The notes under the pieces are model-generated. The model saw nothing but the letters and a program-made list of their open reading frames with translations. It was not told the origin of the DNA and ran no database searches. Shown in pieces: positions 33,593 through 44,410 of a stretch of 64,000 nt of DNA. This stretch comes from Rhynchopus sp. YZ270_cl-10 (taxonomy: Eukaryota; Euglenozoa; Diplonemea; Diplonemida; Diplonemidae), in the NCBI GenBank assembly GCA_964035575.1, contig OZ037837.1, positions 496,001 to 560,000 of the forward strand. The letters run 5' to 3'. Made by a program: the position numbers and the translations under genes. Position 1 is the stretch's first letter. Each line of letters opens with the position of its first letter.

Positions 33593-36309
33593 CTCGACAC
33601 GTAGCTCTGTGATCCCACTCCTCCGTTGTTGTCCATGCGCATCGTTTCGATCAAAGATTTGCGAGGTTTTCTGGTCACAACATCGTCATCAGAGTGCATT
33701 GCAGGGACACTTGAAATCCGGGGAACCGTCTGAAGCACCTCGACCACCTCATCGCTGTCGGAGTGACCAACATCCTCACTCTCGGTGCTGTGAAAATTTG
33801 TGTCGGTTTGCTCGACCAGCTGATGCACGAATTCCTCTGCCCGCCCTGCAGCTGGGGTGATTGGAGACAACAGAAACGGCCCTGGCACACCCTTCACCAC
33901 CTCCTCCTCAACAGCGCCTGACGCCTCCATCGAATATGCCAAATCCACTTCCTCTTCCCAATACGGCTTTCCCACAGAAGGTTGGCGTTGTGCATCGGAC
34001 TGCGTGCTGTGCTGCCTCTCTGATGCGTCCAGATCCTCCGACGCTGCAGTCGACCCTGCAACCAACCCACCCCGTTTGACCCAAAGAAGCGTAGAAGAAC
34101 AAGCGGGGGGTGGATAGAGAGCGTCAAGCGAAACAGCATTGTCCTGCAAGGTGCTGCACAACGCAGCCCCTCTGGCCTGAAAAACCGCATTATCCCCAAC
34201 GGGAAGCCAATGCGCGGATTTCACCTCCTTCGCAGTCGCATAAGCACAGAGGGTCTCCTCGCTGTTCTGGTAGTGTACAAATGTTAGATTAATTTGCGGT
34301 TTTGGAGCGGCAACGTGCTTTTTGCTGAACCAAAGAGACAGACTGTATCCCGGAGGCGTTTCCCCTTCCTCAAGCGACCCCGACTTCAGTTGTGGTATAA
34401 CGTAGATAGGTTTTCCTGCAGTCTCCTTAGACAGCCTCACCTCCACAAGACGCGTCTTTCTCGAAAACGCCACCGATTCGAGGACCGAAACCTTGTCGGG
34501 TCGGTTCTTCCGGGGCTCGACGGTTACAACAAAGAGGAGCACGTTTTTGAGTTTTTTATCAAATCCATGACCGTCTTGGGTTAAACCGACCCACAGCGAC
34601 CCAGGACCTTCAATGTTATGTGTCAACCTCGCTCCAATGTGCCCAAACTGCAGATTCCGCACCTCCTTTTCCGACACCACAGCCCCGCTCTCTGTTTCAA
34701 ATGCCTCCGATGTGTACAGATGTTCGCATCCATTTGCCTTCTCCTCCTCCCCCACAACCTCCGCTTCCACACCAAAGGAGGCTCCGATGTTAACGTTTTG
34801 AAGGTCCTGATGTGTGTACCCGATATGCACAAAAGTAAAATTCTTCAAAAAGGTTGCAAAATCCATGAAAAAAACTCCGGACGTATCGGTGGGCACACCA
34901 TCCACCATCGACTCTGCCCGATAAAGGTAGGACGCACTCACATCATCAACCCCATAGGGACCGAGGTGATGGCCGAGAGTCATTCCAGTTGCACTGAGAT
35001 TGCTTTGGTCCATTGAGGAGTCTCCATTGGGAGTGTCAGTCGTGTTGTGGTCAGCGCATGCATCAAAGGACGAGGTTGGGTCACGAAGTTTGATGAGTCG
35101 ATCAGCCGCAGTCACCTCGAGGAGACCCAAAACAGAGAAAATTTTGTCATGTTTCCCTTCACTACTGCACGCCAGAACGACCGCACCCTGATCCACCGCA
35201 GCGCGCAAAGTAGCAAACGATTCTGCAATTCTTCCCCCATTCGCCCCGCTCAACTCCGCAGCAGGGTATGTCTTTACCGGCATTCCGGTGAGTTCGGTGA
35301 TCAAAAAGCCGAGGGTAGGGTATAATGGCTTTAAATTCGCAATTTTTAGATAGTCCAACGCAACTTCTTTCACATAAATCTTCTCAAGCAACGCGGACCA
35401 CGCTGTCTCAAGATGCGCCACCCGGGAAGGAAGCCACGACGGAGACGCACCCATATCTTTCAAATGCAACGCAGTTTTTGAATACCCAGCTGACACCGTG
35501 GTGCACGCAGCAGCGCAATCAGCGTACGAAGCTCCAGAGACAATATGGGGTACACTACTGTCGGTCACAACGGTCTTCCACATTCCATCAGAAAAGATGC
35601 TTCCGACATTGAGCTGCGCAGTGTTCGCAGCGTTGGAGAAAATTTGCGACAGAATTCCAGCCCCATTTCTCTCCGCAAGCACCACAGAAGAGAGCAGCAC
35701 TGCAAAGCAGGGATCAACAATATTCCCTTTGTTGACATACTGAACGACATCCATAGTTGAAGAGGCGTGCACGGAATCGACTCGAAGGGGTTTGTTAAAA
35801 CAACGTGATGGAACCGAAAGCTCTGGTTCCGTGTCAAGGTAAGGAGTCGCAGTGGATGAACAGAAGCGTGCAACATCGAGGTGCGACAAATTCTGGAGTT
35901 GTTCTGTACTGTATCCACCTTGGGTGCTGACGGAGACGAGAAGGGTTTGGAGGTCGGCTTGCAAGGTGCTACGGAGAGTGTCCTTAACGCCTGCAACCCA
36001 TTGAGCGGAGGGCTGTCCTGAAGCAATCGATTTTGACAAACCAGACCACCGTCCTGTGGCAAGAACCACGCCAGACTCGCCGGGGTGGACACTCACACTG
36101 ACAGCGCCTGCGCCGTCTCCCCATGCTGCTGTCGCGCCGAGAACGACCCCTTCCGCCTCGCGCAGCGTGTATTTGCAGACAAACTGTCTGTCCGGCGTTG
36201 CATTGCGGAAAGCAAGACACTTCACGGCACGGCCGCTCTCCTCCTCGTGTCGGGTCTCAGTGACGAACAACCCAGGTTTGAGCTCTTTCTCGGTACCAGG
36301 AAGACTCAT
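33583..36309 (-). CDS. Calpain-like protein with a degenerate protease core
   Basis: A 908-residue cytosolic calpain (C2 peptidase family) relative. The first 100 residues form a beta-rich domain (GLFVTETRHEEESGRAV...). The core (about 175-500) keeps calpain landmarks: a Cys in NIVDPCFAVLLSS, SDGMWKTVVTD, ALLEKIYVKEVALDY, an ITELTGMPVKTY segment and MDFATFLKNFTFVHI at the end. The His and Asn sites look changed (EGKHDKIFSVLG; LRDPTS instead of RNPWG), so proteolysis is unlikely. A domain III-like beta region (about 555-680) and an acidic Ser-rich linker follow. Non-catalytic calpain-like proteins are expanded in kinetoplastids, where some bind membranes or cytoskeleton. The Met at 36309 follows a pyrimidine-rich leader containing CACCCACAG, a possible splice acceptor. 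Confidence 0.75.
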   Translation of the reverse strand: MSLPGTEKELKPGLFVTETRHEEESGRAVKCLAFRNATPDRQFVCKYTLREAEGVVLGATAAWGDGAGAVSVSVHPGESGVVLATGRWSGLSKSIASGQPSAQWVAGVKDTLRSTLQADLQTLLVSVSTQGGYSTEQLQNLSHLDVARFCSSTATPYLDTEPELSVPSRCFNKPLRVDSVHASSTMDVVQYVNKGNIVDPCFAVLLSSVVLAERNGAGILSQIFSNAANTAQLNVGSIFSDGMWKTVVTDSSVPHIVSGASYADCAAACTTVSAGYSKTALHLKDMGASPSWLPSRVAHLETAWSALLEKIYVKEVALDYLKIANLKPLYPTLGFLITELTGMPVKTYPAAELSGANGGRIAESFATLRAAVDQGAVVLACSSEGKHDKIFSVLGLLEVTAADRLIKLRDPTSSFDACADHNTTDTPNGDSSMDQSNLSATGMTLGHHLGPYGVDDVSASYLYRAESMVDGVPTDTSGVFFMDFATFLKNFTFVHIGYTHQDLQNVNIGASFGVEAEVVGEEEKANGCEHLYTSEAFETESGAVVSEKEVRNLQFGHIGARLTHNIEGPGSLWVGLTQDGHGFDKKLKNVLLFVVTVEPRKNRPDKVSVLESVAFSRKTRLVEVRLSKETAGKPIYVIPQLKSGSLEEGETPPGYSLSLWFSKKHVAAPKPQINLTFVHYQNSEETLCAYATAKEVKSAHWLPVGDNAVFQARGAALCSTLQDNAVSLDALYPPPACSSTLLWVKRGGLVAGSTAASEDLDASERQHSTQSDAQRQPSVGKPYWEEEVDLAYSMEASGAVEEEVVKGVPGPFLLSPITPAAGRAEEFVHQLVEQTDTNFHSTESEDVGHSDSDEVVEVLQTVPRISSVPAMHSDDDVVTRKPRKSLIETMRMDNNGGVGSQSYVSRCR

Positions 36310-37318
36310 GGTATGCGGGGGGCAGAGGGGGTGGGGTGATGGGAGTGGAGAGAAATGTGTTTCTGTGGGTGGAGTGTGTGATAATATTGGGGTTATAAGG
36401 GGGTAAGTTTTGTGCAGAAGAAAGATGGCCCAAAAAATGTGTGTGTTTCATTTGAAAGCAGAGAATAGTTATTGATGCGGGCATAACCTCCGACTGACCC
36501 ACATACGATCATAGCCTATTATTGTATTATGATGCCAGAGCCCCGGATGAAAGTGAAATGAAAATATTAGTAGTTCTGAAGTGAACTTCTGTGCACAAAG
36601 GGGGGGTTGAGAGAAAGGGAAATGGTATGTGTGTATGGGGTGAAATAAATACGAAAATGATGATAAAAAAAATTAGGTCTTTGTTTAGTACGCTACCCAC
36701 GTTTTTTTTCTGCCGATATGGACGTCAAAAGGAATTAGTATTTTCATCATATGCAATCAATGGATGTCAAAAGGAGAAAAAAAACCCTTTGCTTGAAGCA
36801 CAGAAATGAGGTGAGTGCACAATCAAACAAAAGGGGGAAAGGAATAAACAAAAAGTCTCAAATATTTGAATCATTTACTACCACAAAGTATTTGTCCTTA
36901 TAAAATGCTCGAGAGACTCGTTATTCTTTGTTTGTTGCTCAAAAGACTATGAACGGGAGGGGGGGGGGGGGGGGGGAATAAAGGTTGTTTTGTTGTTCGC
37001 TTCCACCTTGTAAAAGAAACTACCGCTCCCGTTCGTCTTTTGTTTAGTGGTCCATGTATTGTTTTGAAAAAAAATGAATGTATATCCAGGGTTATTTGAA
37101 CGTCATCATTTTGTTTGATTTTTTTTTCATTGTGGAACACACCATGTATGTAAAGAAAAACCAGTTATATTTTCGGATTGTTTTCTGATCGAGTGAAACA
37201 AAAGGAGGGAAAAAAATAGCAACGTGTCGTTTCTATTTTCGTTATCATATACCATACAATTGAAGCAACGCAGCAAGGACCGAACAAGCCTCGCTCAGGC
37301 CTGATACAGGCGTGGATA
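36310..37318. other. Intergenic region
   Basis: No gene recognised. A G-run of about 19 at 36958, poly-A/T tracts, and a 24-bp string (TTTTCATCATATGCAATCAA) shared with about 2355. Confidence 0.5.
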
Positions 37319-38232
37319 AGGCGTGATTGTAAGCATTAGTACGCCTCAGCCACGCCCAGCGGTGAAAATTTTGGGCAGTAAGCCCGGGAAAACCCGGGCT
37401 TAATTAATTTTGTGCAGAGCAAGCCCGGGTTCGAAGGCCGGGTTTACCCGGGCTTAAGCCTGGGTTTTCCCCGGGTTTTAACTTTTCTGGGGTGGGCTGC
37501 CCCACCCCACTCCGGGGGGTGTAGCCTCAGGGTGCAGCCCGGGGTAGTCAGTCGCCGAAACGAAGCTCTGTTTACAGAAAACAACAAAGTCAGTAAAGAA
37601 AACACACACGTCTATACTCAAGGGTTACCCACACCCAGAGCGCGACTTAATTGGTCAAACGCCGAAGGAAAAGAAAGCATGCATCATGGCGAAATAATAA
37701 AAGTAGCGTACCGTGCGCCTGCGGCGCAAGATTGCAACCCACCCTTCCCATCACATAATTTGGCTGTAAAAATGTGCAATTTTAAGCTCAATTTTTTGAA
37801 ATGGTGCGTACCGTGGCTTCGCTTTGGGTGCCATGACCGCCCTTTCTTTGTTATAAATGTACTGTGGCTACTGACAATTCGCGCCTGGTGCACGAATTGC
37901 TATCAATGAAGTGCTGAATTAGATAACCGAGGAATTTTCATATTCCGCCGGAGGCAACTTGAGCTGGGTTGGGGACCCGGATCGACCGAGTTTCAGCGAA
38001 AACCCCCAAAACCTATAATATCCCCTGCGGAGGGGGAAATTATTTTTTTGGGCTGACCGAGCCAGCCCCTCGTGGGCGGAATTCTCTTTTGAACCCTGGG
38101 TTTGCAGAAAATTTTTTTACACCAGTATTTTAATTATTTTCACAAAAAAACCAAGCCCGGGTACAAACCCGGGCTTCGAATTAATTTTGCTAGCTGGGGA
38201 AGCCCGGGATTTTCAACCCTGGCCACGCCTCA
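37319..38232. mobile_element. Possible inverted-repeat element rich in CCCGGG palindromes
   Basis: The left end (37343-37412) and right end (38156-38232) are imperfect inverted repeats carrying GCCACGCC, GTGAAAAT and AAGCCCGGG...CCCGGGCTT hairpins plus TTAATTAATTTTG. The interior holds blocks homologous to 13228-13390 and to 55430-55505. No coding region recognised. Confidence 0.5.
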
Positions 38233-38269
38233 CATAGATTTTCATTGTACGATATATCCACCTAAATTA

Positions 38270-38362
38270 GCAGGCTGTTGGGAGGTGTTGGGGGGTGTTG
38301 GGGGGCGTGGGGAGGCGTTGGGAGGTGTTGGGTGCGTTGGGGGGTGTTGGGAGGTGAGACAC
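38270..38362 (+). repeat. G-rich degenerate GGTGTTGGG repeat
   Basis: About nine imperfect GTTGGGAGGT units; a related block lies at 39885-39945. The two flank the satellite in the same orientation and could form G-quadruplexes. Confidence 0.7.
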
Positions 38363-38512
38363 CTTTTTCCCCCCTGGCGTGAGCTTTTTTCTCGTTGGTG
38401 AAGCTTTTAAACACCTGCATTTGCATTTCCGGAATCCGTCCTCGCTGTGGTGGGGTCAATTTGCCGAAATGGACAAGTTCTGAGTACATACGTGATCAAT
38501 TTTCTCACACTG

Positions 38513-38697
38513 CACAGTATACACAGTATACACAGCATACACAGTATACACAGTATACACAGTATACACAGTATACACAGTATACACAGTATACACAGTA
38601 TACACAGTATACACAGTATACACAGTATACACAGTATACACAGTATACACAGTATACACAGTATACACAGTATACACAGTATACACAGTATACACAG
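38513..38697. repeat. 9-bp satellite (CAGTATACA)n, about 20 copies
   Basis: The same unit as at 24674, with one variant copy (CAGCATACA near 38535). Preceded by the same leader (TTTGCCGAAATGGACAAG). Confidence 0.97.
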
Positions 38698-38710
38698 GGG
38701 ATTGGGAGTA

Positions 38711-39607
38711 CAGTACCTACAGTACCTACAGTACCTACAGTACCTACAGTACCTACAGTACCTACAGTACCTACAGTACCTACAGTACCTACAGTACCTA
38801 CAGTACCTACAGTACCTACAGTACCTACAGTACCTACAGTACCTACAGTACCTACAGTACCTACAGTACCTACAGTACCTACAGTACCTACAGTACCTAC
38901 AGTACCTACAGTACCTACAGTACCTACAGTACCTACAGTACCTACAGTACCTACAGTACCTACAGTACCTACAGTACCTACAGTACCTACAGTACCTACA
39001 GTACCTACAGTACCTACAGTACCTACAGTACCTACAGTACCTACAGTACCTACAGTACCTACAGTACCTACAGTACCTACAGTACCTACAGTACCTACAG
39101 TACCTACAGTACCTACAGTACCTACAGTACCTACAGTACCTACAGTACCTACAGTACCTACAGTACCTACAGTACCTACAGTACCTACAGTACCTACAGT
39201 ACCTACAGTACCTACAGTACCTACAGTACCTACAGTACCTACAGTACCTACAGTACCTACAGTACCTACAGTACCTACAGTACCTACAGTACCTACAGTA
39301 CCTACAGTACCTACAGTACCTACAGTACCTACAGTACCTACAGTACCTACAGTACCTACAGTACCTACAGTACCTACAGTACCTACAGTACCTACAGTAC
39401 CTACAGTACCTACAGTACCTACAGTACCTACAGTACCTACAGTACCTACAGTACCTACAGTACCTACAGTACCTACAGTACCTACAGTACCTACAGTACC
39501 TACAGTACCTACAGTACCTACAGTACCTACAGTACCTACAGTACCTACAGTACCTACAGTACCTACAGTACCTACAGTACCTACAGTACCTACAGTACCT
39601 ACAGTAC
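38711..39607. repeat. 9-bp satellite (CAGTACCTA)n, about 100 copies
   Basis: A perfect array joined to the preceding one by the same GGGGATTGGGAGT spacer as in the 25-kb locus. There the second array is (CAGTA)n; here each unit carries an extra CCTA. Confidence 0.97.
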
Positions 39608-40815
39608 AAAATAGAGGGACTTCACCTTCCAACACCGGCAAACATGATCAAAATCAGGTGGAATATACAACATGTAGCGCCGCAGGCGCACAGCGTCCAC
39701 TTTTTCTCCCTTTTGAGGGTGTCTAAATTTATACATTTTTAGCCTTTTTCGCTAATTTCCACTTTGCCTTTTCCACTTTTTGTTTTTTTTACTTGGAACC
39801 GGGACCCCACCCTGGAACCCCTCCAGAAAGTGGTAGCAGAACACCCCCTATATAAAAAAAATCCCAAAATTCGGGCTAAATTAGCAGGGTGTTGGGGGGT
39901 GTGGGGAGGTGTTGGGGGGTGTTGGCGGGCGTTGGGTGGGGCTGCTATTTTTTGCAATTCAGGTGGTATATGGCGCTAAATATGCGGAAAAAGAGAGAGA
40001 GAGAGAGAGAAAGAGAAACAAGAAACAACTTTAGAAACAAAAATATAATTGAGATAAAAAAAAGCACACACAACAATAAAACTTTACTTTGAAATGCAAA
40101 ATCCCACTCGTGAACAGCGCACCTTTTTGGCACATGACCAAGTGCACGATATGCACTGCTACAGTGGCCCACCATCCATTTTCGAGGTCGGCATTTGATA
40201 TACCCTACTCCGGTTCTACACAATGGTCCAAGAATGAAAGGATCATTGAAGACGCAGGTTTATAATACCGTTGTACAAATTATCGACTGTAAAAATGTTC
40301 GACCTTTTCAGGATTTTGTGGAAGTTCCACCTTTTTTACGATCGAACATTTTTACGATTACGGTAGGTTTGATATTAGCCCTACAGAGAAGAATGATGCT
40401 TTTTGAAAATACAAAAGTTCTTCCACAGTGTGCTACCCCTACCCACCCCTCCCTACCCTCCACAAAAAGAAAGACAAAGTATGAGACGAAAAAACGTGAA
40501 TAAATTGAATCTAGGCGGCAGCCCTACCCTCCCTGGCCTGGCTGGATTTTGAAGAAGGATGTGTCTTCCCTTTGGGGCCAACTGCGTCGTGCGATGTGGC
40601 CTTGAGAAGCTTAATAACAGACAGCACACATCTCCCCCCTTGGATGTGCCAGCTCTCCCAGCAATAGCTTTTGCCTGACTCCAAGTAAAATGACTTGATG
40701 TGTGGTATTCCTTGTGGTTTTTCACTGTTGTAAGCCAACGGTGAAACCACAAAAACACACCATAGGCTGTTCTGACACCCATTGCATAGATATAATATGA
40801 GACAGAAATGTGAAG

Positions 40816-40853
40816 AGGATAAACCTAAGCCTGTGCTTAAGCAAACAGAAACG
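40816..40853 (+). repeat. Stem-loop family, degenerate copy
   Basis: ACCTAAGC, CTGT, GCTTAAGC. The inner stem is kept and the loop shortened. Confidence 0.5.
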
Positions 40854-40921
40854 AGCGGTGAAATGTAATTTGGGGAATCGAGCGGAACACAAAGGAGGTT
40901 ATAAGGAGGATTTTTGCCCTG

Positions 40922-41590
40922 TATTTTATTTTTCCTTTCCTTCAAAACTACACAACGCTTTTTTGGTTTTTGGAAGACACACAAGGTGTCGGGTTCTATG
41001 AATATGCACGGAACCACCCTGCACCTGTTTGTCATATTGTTTCCCGTGCAGTGCATGGGGAAAACGTTTCGCTGTCGAAAAATTATTTTTGACAAAAATT
41101 AGCGGAACACAAAAACCGGTGTGTGTGGAAAAGGAAAAATGAATATTTCTGATTGAAAGTGTTTACGTTTTGGGTACGGGGGTGGATTTTATTTCCCACC
41201 CCAACAACAACGATAAAGCGTGAAGACAATAGATAAAAGCAAATAAGTAATTTTTAGGTTTTGTGAGGCACTCAACGAAGTGTACCGGCTCTGTGGCGTC
41301 ACGGAGCTACCAACACTCCCCAGTCATTTTTCCTGCGCATCCAGGAAAACTCGCAGTATGCGACCAGGGACGAAAAAATTTTTCTACACAGTAACAAAGT
41401 GTGAGGAAGAAGAAAAGAAAGCGAATAAAAACGAAAAAACAGTGTTTTTCTGAATGTGATGTTGTTGTTGGGGTGAGGAGAATAAAACAGTTCCAAGAAA
41501 AGCTCCTGCGTCGGTTTTATTTTGGTTAATAAAATCTGTTCGATACAAACAAGCGAGCTTATTGTTTTATATTGTTTCAAAAAACATCTT
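40922..41590. repeat. Dispersed repeat family A, copy 3 with extension
   Basis: 40922-41160 matches 581-850. 41500-41580 matches the CTCCTGCGTCGG motif and 856-905. The material between is extra, so either an insertion or modular parts. The GGTGT/GCACC stem is kept through a G-U pair. Confidence 0.65.
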
Positions 41591-41805
41591 GCCTTTGCAT
41601 GAGTCCATAACAATTAGCACGCTATGCTATTAGGTAACACCTAGGTGGGTGGGTGATTTTGACTAATAAGCATGTAGGCACAGTATTGTGAGACACACAA
41701 AAAATACAAAAAAAAAAAAAAATTGTAATTTACCGTTGTATTGATAAATTGGTGTACGTTCTTTTGCGCTCAAGGATCAAGGTTGTTGTTGTTGTTGTTT
41801 TTAAA

Positions 41806-41862
41806 TTGAAAACTGGGTTGTATTAGTGTAGACACCCGAGGGATGAACTCCACTTTTATTGT
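41806..41862 (+). repeat. Dispersed repeat family C, copy 2
   Basis: Matches 13535-13582 (GTTGTATTAGTGTAGACACC...). Confidence 0.7.
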
Positions 41863-41981
41863 TTAGAATACGTCTTAGTAACGCAGTAACCCTTCCTTTT
41901 CTTCTGTTTCAATGACTACCTTTGAACAGAGAATACATTATGGATTCAGGGGGTAGGGACAATGCCAACCACAGGGACATA

Positions 41982-43406
41982 CAATGTGTCCCAGAATTAA
42001 TGTCACCTAGCAACATTTAAAAAAAATAGGCAAAATTTGTCAAGGGCATTTTCAAAATCAAAAACTCTTTTTACACTCTTTTTAATTCAGGAATACAAGA
42101 AAAGTGAAAATATAATGGTTAAGGGCCATGTGGTGAACACGGAGGCCACCAAGGAAGGGATGCGGCTACAGGGTGCATCTCTGATCGTTGATGGCGGGAA
42201 AGGCTATGATGAGGTGGGGAAGCTGCTTGGGGTTTCACAACGCACCTTGATGAGGTGGGTGAAGCAGTACCGAGCTGGCGAGCGCAACTTTTCGGACAAG
42301 CCAGGGAGGGGACGAAAGAGATCAGCCACCACCCTCAAGATGCAAAATAAGGTGGTTAAGCAGTGCCGGGGCAAGCGCTTCCGGTCCTGCAGGAAGGTTG
42401 CTGCTAGGTTGCACATGACAAGACAGAGCGTGCACAGGTGCCTGCAAGAGAAGGGACTGCGGCCTCTTCAGACCCCGAGCAAGCCCAAGCTCTCGGAGAA
42501 GAACATCGCCGCCAGAATTGCCTTTGCAGAAGCACACAGGAACACTGACTGGGGGAAGGTCATGTTCACTGATGAGAAAGACTTTTGGCTTTTTCCTAAG
42601 GTGAGTAGGAAAAATGATGTTGTCTGGGTTGCAAATGGTGACGAGCCGCCTCCGCCCGTTGATAAGGTCAGGTCTACCCAGAAAGCTTCACGCATGGGGT
42701 GGGATCACGACCAGCGGTAAGACTAAGCTCTACTTCTTCGAGGGGTCGCTCAATACGGAGAAGTACCGGACACTGTTGCAGAAAGCCCTCAAAGAGATAA
42801 AAGAACTCCTTCCTAAGGAGCTACACCTTTCAGCAGGATGGGGCTCCCTGTCATACTGCCAACACTACTCAAGCCTCCCTCTCCACACAGCCTTTTTCGT
42901 TCCTACCCAAAGAAGACTGGCCAGGAAACTCCCCTGATCTCAATCCTATTGAAAACCTGTGGGCCAAGCTGCAGACTGCAGTCAACGAAAGGGATCCCAA
43001 AGACGTGGCGACACTTAAACGTATCGTCAACAAAGAATGGTCAAAGATGGACACGAGCTTCGTTGCAGGGTACATCGAGTCAATGCCACGACGCCTAGAG
43101 GCAGTTCGCCAGTCCGAGGGGATGCACACAAAATATTAATACATGTTCTACTTGATTTTGTGCACGCCTATGTGTTTTTTACTTCATTACGTGCCTGCGT
43201 CCTAGAGTCATTTACACTGTCCACTATCCACTTCACTTTTTTTTGTTGTAGACCCTTTTTTGCCAAAAAGGGTACTTGCAATGTAAATATTTCACCCCCT
43301 ACACACTTTTTCTTCACGACAAGGTCAAAATGTCACGAAATTTGTCCACTTTTGCACTTTTTTTTTCAAAAATGTCGCCAGGTGACATTAATTCTGGGAC
43401 ACATTG
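41982..43406 (+). mobile_element. Tc1/mariner-type DNA transposon
   Basis: A 1425-bp element with 37-bp terminal inverted repeats (CAATGTGTCCCAGAATTAAT...) differing at two positions and flanked by TA on both sides, the canonical target duplication. It encodes one transposase reading frame set on the plus strand. Ends and duplication are intact, so the insertion looks recent. Confidence 0.95.
42115..43139 (+). pseudogene. Tc1/mariner transposase, broken by two frameshifts
   Basis: Cut-and-paste transposase. The first part (42115-42720) has paired helix-turn-helix regions (GVSQRTLMRWVKQYRAGE; MTRQSVHRCLQEKGLRPL), a GRGRKR hinge and the first catalytic Asp in FTDEKDFWLF. The frame shifts near 42685 (next segment GGITTSGKTKLYF) and again near 42818 (segment with QQDGAPCHTAN and SPDLNPIENLW), ending at 43139. 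The spacing between the second Asp and the Glu of DLNPIE is 37 residues, which points to a DD37E-type member rather than classical DD34E Tc1. The Met at 42115 is chosen because upstream codons fall near the terminal repeat. Confidence 0.88.
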
Positions 43407-43547
43407 TAGGTACATAGGTGTGATACAAACCCTTACTAAAAACTACTACAAATAGAAAAACAGCTTTTTCGTTTGAAAAAGTTGAATGCTCAGCACTGAA
43501 GCAAAAACAAAAAAAACAAAACAAAAAACAAAAAAAACAGAGAGAAA

Positions 43548-43895
43548 TCTTAACGTGCACACTCTGTTGACTCTAAAAAGGAGATAAAAATGAGATAAAA
43601 ATCGCGAAACCGAGGGAAAGGTGGGGGTTTGTTTTGATAAATTAGAAATTAGAAGTTCTGGTATTTTTTTCTGAAACGGGAAAGGTGGCGGGGATAGAAA
43701 GACAAAGTTGAAAGTGCAAATGCCTCACCGTTCGGCGGACGCAGGCACTGTTGAAATATTGAACGCTTCACACAGATAACACATTATATTTTATATTTTT
43801 TGAAAAACAATGTTCTAAAAACTCCTCTCGAAAGTGTTCAAAGATTGAACTGAGAGAAAAAAACCCCAAACCCTCCCAGACCAAACGGTCTAAAT
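43548..43895. repeat. Dispersed repeat family D, copy 2
   Basis: Two blocks, 43548-43642 and 43818-43895, match 59688-59800 and 59818-59902 in the same order. The second block carries CAAACCCTCCCAGACCAAAC. Confidence 0.7.
43703..43752 (+). repeat. Second hairpin motif, copy 4
   Basis: AAAGTTGAAAGTGC, TGCCTCACCGTTCGGCGGAC, GCAGGCACT. The outer AGTGC/GCACT stem is kept. Confidence 0.7.
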
Positions 43896-44378
43896 AAAAA
43901 CCAATGAAGCAGGCTGGTACAGTGCATAGGCACAATCATGGTGTCTTTTTGCTTACATCCTATGTTGTGGTTTTACACATCTTAGATGTCTCTTACTAAG
44001 AGGGTGTACAAAGGCACACTCTGCTTGCAGAATGGAAGTGTGCGTACTTCACAGGAACAGAGCTTCGTTGCCCACACTCAGTTCGGCGTACTCAGTTTTG
44101 GAAGACATTGGTTAAGAACGGCACATCTCTGGTGTACACAGTTATATATGACCCCCCCACATTCCCTCATAGGGTAGTCCTTACACGAGTGTTTATCACT
44201 CTATGGGTGGCTACCTGCCAAAAAAGAGGGTTTTTTGGTGGGTTACGAGAGACCCGCCCCTAGTTTTGAAAAAGACACAAAGAAAGAAAAAAAACAGAAA
44301 AAGGGAGGCAAAGAACTGAAGATAATAATATGAGAATAACGCCTTCCCACCAATAGGTGGGTCAGACACTTTGGACAG

Positions 44379-44410
<32 letters not shown>

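Larger units (their letters stand above)
39608..41981. other. Intergenic region with repeats A and C
   Basis: Holds a G-rich repeat (39885), (AG)n at 39990, a block related to 13715 (40085-40200), a hairpin at 40291-40354 (GTAAAAATGTTCGA inverted), a weak stem-loop copy (40816), repeat A (40922-41590) and repeat C (41806). A minus-strand ORF at 40511-41095 runs into repeat A and is not accepted. Confidence 0.5.

Noticed and set aside
38395-39742. Long repetitive ORFs through the 38.5-39.6 kb satellites
   Set aside because: Same reason: tandem units without stops; no promoter or domain evidence.
40511-41095. Minus-strand ORF of 194 codons
   Set aside because: Its N-terminal part is repeat family A; no recognised domain.
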